From an uncultured Candidatus Melainabacteria bacterium (GTDB taxonomy: Bacteria > Cyanobacteriota > Vampirovibrionia > Gastranaerophilales > Gastranaerophilaceae), in the NCBI GenBank assembly GCA_934754425.1, contig CAKVIN010000013.1:1-64000 (forward strand): a DNA stretch of 64,000 nucleotides, read 5' to 3'. Shown in pieces: positions 60,546 through 64,000 of this stretch (the first letter of the stretch is position 1; every line of letters starts with the position of its first letter). The notes beneath the pieces are model-generated. The model was not told where the DNA came from and did not search any database. It saw only the letters and a list, made by a program, of their open reading frames with translations. A program made the position numbers and the translations under genes.

Positions 60546-61871
60546 ATGGAATTAATTCACAGTTTTGTGTCGGCACATAATGTGCTGATTTCAGCCGGAA
60601 TTTTAATCCTTGCATACATTTTTATTGCGCTGGAAAAAGTTCCAAAAGTTACAATCGCACTTCTTGGTGCAGGTATTACAATTCTACTTGGACTTGTAAG
60701 CCAAACTAAGGTTTTAGATGGAGTTCTTAACCCAACTTACTTTGTTCAATATGTTGATTTCAACGTAATATTCTTGCTTGTATCAATGATGATTATCGTA
60801 AGCATTACAACAAGAAGCGGTGTTTTTAACTACATTGCAAACAATTTGTTAAAAATGACAAAAGGTCATCCGATTGCAATTCTTGTAGTGCTAGGACTTT
60901 TTACCGCCGTAACAAGTGCATTTTTGGATAATGTTACAACAGTTATTTTGATTATGCCAATCACATTCTTTATTGCAAAAGAACTTGATATTGACCCAAT
61001 ACCTTATCTTTTGACAGAAATCTTTGCATCAAATATCGGTGGTACTGCAACTTTGATTGGTGATCCGCCAAACATTATTATTGGCAGCGCAGCAGGTTTT
61101 TCATTTATGGATTTTGTAAACAATTTAACTGTAGTGGTTGCAATAATTTTAATTGTTGTACTTGCTTTGTTATCATTGATTTTCAAGAAAAAACTTCATG
61201 CCAGCGAAGAAAAAATGAAAGAAGTTGCAAATATTGATAATTCAAATACAATCAAAGATAAAGCTCTACTTATTCGTTCAATGACAGTTTTAGGTTTAGT
61301 AATTTTAGGTTTTGTAACACACGATATTACTCATATAGAAACTTGTGTTGCTGCAATGCTTGGCGCCAGTTTCTTATTATTATTTGAAAAACCAACTGAT
61401 ATTTTGAGAGATGTAGAATGGAATACAATTTTCTTCTTCATCGGCTTATTCATTATTATTGGTGGTGTTGAAGCATCCGGCGGTATTAAGTTAATGGCTG
61501 AATGGATTTTAAGAGTTACACAAGGCTCTCAAGAAGCAGCTTCTATGCTAATTCTTTGGGCTTCCGGTGTAATTTCAGGATTTATTGACAATATACCTTA
61601 TACAGCCACTATGTCACCTATGCTTGTTGAAATCGAAAAAGCAATGGGTGCAGATTACACAACTCCATTGTGGTGGTGCTTGTCATTAGGTGCTTGCTTG
61701 GGCGGTAACATGACAATGATTGGCGCAGCTGCAAACGTAATCGTATCAGAAACATCTGCAAAACATGGTCACCCTATGTTCTTCTTAAGATTCATGAAAT
61801 ATGGTGTCTTTGTTGTTCTAATATCATTAGCAATTTGTTCTGTATATGTAAAATTCAAATACATGGCTTAA
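60546..61871 (+). CDS. ArsB/NhaD-type ion transporter
   Basis: The 441-residue membrane protein has about 11 helices and two inverted-repeat signatures of the IT/ArsB-NhaD superfamily: SAFLDNVTTVILIMPIT (about 120) with GGTATLIGDPPNIIIG (about 170), and SGFIDNIPYTATMSPML (about 345) with GGNMTMIGAAANVI. Members move Na+/H+, arsenite or dicarboxylates; NhaD-type Na+/H+ exchange is most likely. AAAGGAG precedes the ATG, itself preceded by a repeat arm. Confidence 0.9.
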   Translation: MELIHSFVSAHNVLISAGILILAYIFIALEKVPKVTIALLGAGITILLGLVSQTKVLDGVLNPTYFVQYVDFNVIFLLVSMMIIVSITTRSGVFNYIANNLLKMTKGHPIAILVVLGLFTAVTSAFLDNVTTVILIMPITFFIAKELDIDPIPYLLTEIFASNIGGTATLIGDPPNIIIGSAAGFSFMDFVNNLTVVVAIILIVVLALLSLIFKKKLHASEEKMKEVANIDNSNTIKDKALLIRSMTVLGLVILGFVTHDITHIETCVAAMLGASFLLLFEKPTDILRDVEWNTIFFFIGLFIIIGGVEASGGIKLMAEWILRVTQGSQEAASMLILWASGVISGFIDNIPYTATMSPMLVEIEKAMGADYTTPLWWCLSLGACLGGNMTMIGAAANVIVSETSAKHGHPMFFLRFMKYGVFVVLISLAICSVYVKFKYMA

Positions 61872-61898
61872 ACAAAACAAAATTTGTATAAAAATATT

Positions 61899-61935
61899 AT
61901 GTAGCAGGTGAAGTAAAAAATTTCATCTGCTACAT
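61899..61935. terminator. Bidirectional terminator
   Basis: A 14-bp stem with one wobble (61899-61912 with 61922-61935), followed by ATTTTTT on the plus strand; it serves the transporter and the convergent HAD gene. Confidence 0.88.
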
Positions 61936-61985
61936 ATTTTTTCTATACAATCAATTATCAGTATAATAACAATTAACAAAATAAT

Positions 61986-62672
61986 TTAAGCTAAAGTAGA
62001 AGGAATAAGAAACATATTTCTATCAACTTCATTAAAATTTTTGATAATTGCAGACAATCCGTCAATACTCTGATAAAATTCAACCGGTTCCATAGAATCT
62101 ACAGCAATTATTTTGCCGATACCAGCTGATTTTGCGGCATTAATTCCCGCAATAGCATCTTCAAAAACAAGACAATCTTTTGGGTTTAAACCTAGTTTTT
62201 TAGCTGCAATCAAGAAAATATCAGGCGCAGGTTTACCCGGAATTTTTCCGTTTGAATAAACAATTTTATCCAAATCAAACCATTTAGCCAAATTAAATTC
62301 TTTTATATAAAATTCGACATTATCCCATTCAGACATAGTTGCTATTGTACGTGGAATATTATTTTCTTTCAGAAAATTCAAAAATTCTATTGCACCTGGA
62401 GCAAGTTTGAAATTTTCTTTATCCAAAAGACATCTTTTTCTATACACAGCTTCTTTTTCTTTTGCATATTTTTCAACCATCTCTTTTGATGGTTTTTTTC
62501 CAATTGCGTATTCAATAATATCTTCATTGGTATGCCCAAACATCTTGTCACGCATTTCTTCATACGTAAAAGCTGTTCCTCTAAGCATTTTAGAATATTC
62601 TTCCCAAGCATCATAATGCAATTGAGAATCCCAATACAATGTTCCGTTAAAATCAAAAATTACACCATTCAT
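61986..62672 (-). CDS. HAD-superfamily hydrolase, beta-phosphoglucomutase-like
   Basis: The 228-residue protein has VIFDFNGTLYWDSQ (motif I with D-x-N, an unusual Asn replacing the second Asp), an alpha-helical cap (about 25-85), the motif II threonine in RTIATMSEWD, and motif IV CLVFEDAIAGINAAKSAG. Relatives are phosphosugar phosphatases or mutases. D-to-N at the second motif I position may reduce or alter activity. TATAAT lies 6 nt before the ATG, so the transcript appears leaderless. Confidence 0.88.
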   Translation of the reverse strand: MNGVIFDFNGTLYWDSQLHYDAWEEYSKMLRGTAFTYEEMRDKMFGHTNEDIIEYAIGKKPSKEMVEKYAKEKEAVYRKRCLLDKENFKLAPGAIEFLNFLKENNIPRTIATMSEWDNVEFYIKEFNLAKWFDLDKIVYSNGKIPGKPAPDIFLIAAKKLGLNPKDCLVFEDAIAGINAAKSAGIGKIIAVDSMEPVEFYQSIDGLSAIIKNFNEVDRNMFLIPSTLA

Positions 62673-62678
62673 AATAAA

Positions 62679-62704
62679 ATTATACAAGAAAAATATGTTA
62701 TAAT
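62679..62704. promoter_or_regulatory. Back-to-back -10 elements for divergent leaderless genes
   Basis: Minus strand: TATAAT at 62679-62684, 6 nt, ATG 62672. Plus strand: TGT-TATAAT at 62699-62704, 6 nt, ATG 62711. The -10 elements lie 14 bp apart, so the two polymerases would compete. Confidence 0.6.
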
Positions 62705-62710
62705 AAATTT

Positions 62711-62956
62711 ATGAAAAGATTTATTTGCATTGTGTTTATATTATGTTTTACAATTCCTGTTTATGCCGGACAATATCCGATATATCAATCTCCGCAAAAA
62801 CAATATCCACAATATCAAACACAAAAAATACAAAGCATGCCGGTTGGAACTTTTAAGAAAAAACGAGATGGAACAATTGTTCAATATAATGACAAAGGTA
62901 AGAAAATTGGAACTTACAAATTGAGCGGAAACAAACTTGTCAATCCAAAGAAATAA
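62711..62956 (+). CDS. Small secreted hypothetical protein
   Basis: The 81-residue protein has a signal peptide (FICIVFILCFTIPVYAG) and a Gln/Tyr/Pro-rich mature N-terminus (QYPIYQSPQKQYPQYQ), then a small basic domain with FKKKRDGTIVQYNDKGKKI, which resembles a short beta-hairpin repeat. Function unknown. It lies 8 bp upstream of the PilZ gene. Confidence 0.65.
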   Translation: MKRFICIVFILCFTIPVYAGQYPIYQSPQKQYPQYQTQKIQSMPVGTFKKKRDGTIVQYNDKGKKIGTYKLSGNKLVNPKK

Positions 62957-62964
62957 GGTATGAT

Positions 62965-63588
62965 ATGAATTTTAGTTTAAATATTGATGATATAAAATAT
63001 GTAAAACTTACTTGCAAAGATAAAGATAATAATGAATTTTGCACAAAAGCAGCCATTCACGATATTAATGAACGACAATTTTATGTTAGTGCAAAGCAAG
63101 AAGAATTTATAAACATACCATTTCCACAAGAAATAACTATTAGTTTTGTTTGTGAAAACGGTTTGTATATTACAAAATCAGAATTAACATTTGCAGAATT
63201 TAATGAACCGCATATTTTCTTTACAATAAAAACTCCACAAGGTATTGATTATCAACAAAATCGTGAATATTTTAGAGTAAAAATGAATGAAAAAGCTATT
63301 TTATATTTCTCGAATACAAAAATTGATTGTTCTATTTACGATATTTCTGCTAGCGGTATAAGATTAAATATTAATAAAAAATACAATATTCCGGATAAAG
63401 TTGAAATTGAAATGTTTTTTCCAAAAAGAGAAGTCCGCATTAAAGCAAAATTTATGCGTTTTGATATAGAAAACAATGAAATAAAAGCTGCGTTTCACTT
63501 TTATAGCATGCCGGAAAATATCAGAGATATAATTTCAAAAATATGTATCCAAAAACAACTGATTGATAAACGAAATAGCTTAAAGTAA
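62965..63588 (+). CDS. PilZ-domain protein
   Basis: The 207-residue protein has an N-terminal YcgR-like domain (about 1-95) and a C-terminal PilZ domain (about 98-200) with the c-di-GMP binding motifs NREYFRVKM (R-x3-R variant) and DISASGIRL ((D/N)-x-S-x2-G). This layout fits flagellar brake or c-di-GMP effector proteins. No GGDEF/EAL protein is in the window. Confidence 0.85.
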   Translation: MNFSLNIDDIKYVKLTCKDKDNNEFCTKAAIHDINERQFYVSAKQEEFINIPFPQEITISFVCENGLYITKSELTFAEFNEPHIFFTIKTPQGIDYQQNREYFRVKMNEKAILYFSNTKIDCSIYDISASGIRLNINKKYNIPDKVEIEMFFPKREVRIKAKFMRFDIENNEIKAAFHFYSMPENIRDIISKICIQKQLIDKRNSLK

Positions 63589-63664
63589 ACCACCAAGTTT
63601 TTACTCTACCAATTTTAGAATTTTGGTTTACGATTAATTCAAAGTTTATTTTAAAACCAGAATT

Positions 63665-64000
63665 TTATTTTTCAGCAATAATTCTTGCGGATTCATCAAG
63701 ATTTTTCATTAAATCTTCGTGTCCTTTATCCAACCCTCTATGTCTTAATGCTCTTGCAACCGCATCAGCTAAATTTGGAGCTTTTCCTTCAGAAGCTGCT
63801 TTATAATACGCATCTTCAAAATTAGAATCAAGTCTTAATGCCCAATTGCCTTGCGTTGTTCCAGGTCGGTTATAAGTTTTACCCAAGCCCCAAAAATCTG
63901 CAAAGAATATTTGAACACGTCTTGCAGGACTTGCAAATAATTCTGCAAAACTTGCTGCTATAAATTCTTTTGAATTATTTCTTACTTTTTTCAAATTTTC
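63665..64000 (-). CDS. 4-alpha-glucanotransferase C-terminal end, partial
   Basis: The frame stays open to the window edge, so only the last 112 codons are seen. FFADFWGLGKTYNRPGTTQG followed by NWALRLDSNFEDAYY resembles the C-terminus of amylomaltase-type MalQ enzymes, which move maltodextrin units in glycogen and starch use. I hold the assignment moderately because the catalytic centre is outside the window. Confidence 0.6.
   Translation of the reverse strand, partial: ENLKKVRNNSKEFIAASFAELFASPARRVQIFFADFWGLGKTYNRPGTTQGNWALRLDSNFEDAYYKAASEGKAPNLADAVARALRHRGLDKGHEDLMKNLDESARIIAEK

Overview
The window is about 64 kb of AT-rich bacterial chromosome carrying mostly housekeeping genes. Several features suggest a gut-type, non-photosynthetic relative of the Cyanobacteria (Melainabacteria/Vampirovibrionia, order Gastranaerophilales): an Omp85/BamA protein with three POTRA domains followed by a Skp/OmpH-like gene, an S-layer-homology protein with a signal peptide, a ferredoxin-dependent 2-oxoacid oxidoreductase, a reverse-order rubrerythrin (anaerobic lifestyle), and many lineage-type TPR and short secreted proteins. 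The assignment is inference from gene content; no rRNA or tRNA gene was seen.

Layout. 0-13 kb: a NarL-type response regulator, TPR and ACT proteins, proS, ispE, dnaB, a membrane/TPR pair, rpsA, infC (apparently starting at AUC), a regulator made of four GntR-type winged helices, and adenine deaminase. 13-20 kb: a large Cys-rich SLH protein, PAP2 phosphatase, ftsH, small regulators and a glucosaminidase-domain protein. 20-28 kb: ilvD, 5-formyl-THF cyclo-ligase, a RelE/HigA-type toxin-antitoxin pair, a phospholipase D-like protein, a YdjC-type deacetylase, a family 2 glycosyltransferase and a possible atypical kinase. 28-31.5 kb: a four-gene 2-oxoacid:ferredoxin oxidoreductase operon whose three gaps are each filled by an inverted-repeat element. 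31.7-37 kb: dnaN-leuD-murD-ftsW-murG. 37-45 kb: a repeat-rich gap, a TPR-like gene broken by one stop codon, ftsZ, a three-repeat membrane protein, a FliK-like protein, a MetE/UroD-like protein, rplI and a ribbon-helix-helix protein. 45-50 kb: the p-aminobenzoate genes (fused pabB-pabC, then pabA carrying an in-frame repeat insertion), an NrtR-like protein, secG, tcdA and reverse rubrerythrin. 50-58 kb: small-RNA candidates, skp, bamA, three glycosyltransferase genes and a ClC channel. 58-64 kb: an aminotransferase, an ArsB/NhaD-type transporter, HAD and PilZ proteins, and the end of a probable 4-alpha-glucanotransferase.

Most interesting signals: (1) two intergenic loci with matching promoter, bulged hairpin, GAGnTCTAA motif and terminator, which look like members of one small-RNA family, plus a third locus sharing the motif; (2) a class of apparently leaderless genes in which a -10 hexamer ends exactly 6 nt before the ATG; (3) a 60-bp repeat inserted in frame in pabA; (4) MITE-like elements placed just 5' of the ribosome binding sites of the oxidoreductase genes; (5) a long promoter-region element shared by three unrelated genes; (6) infC starting at AUC.
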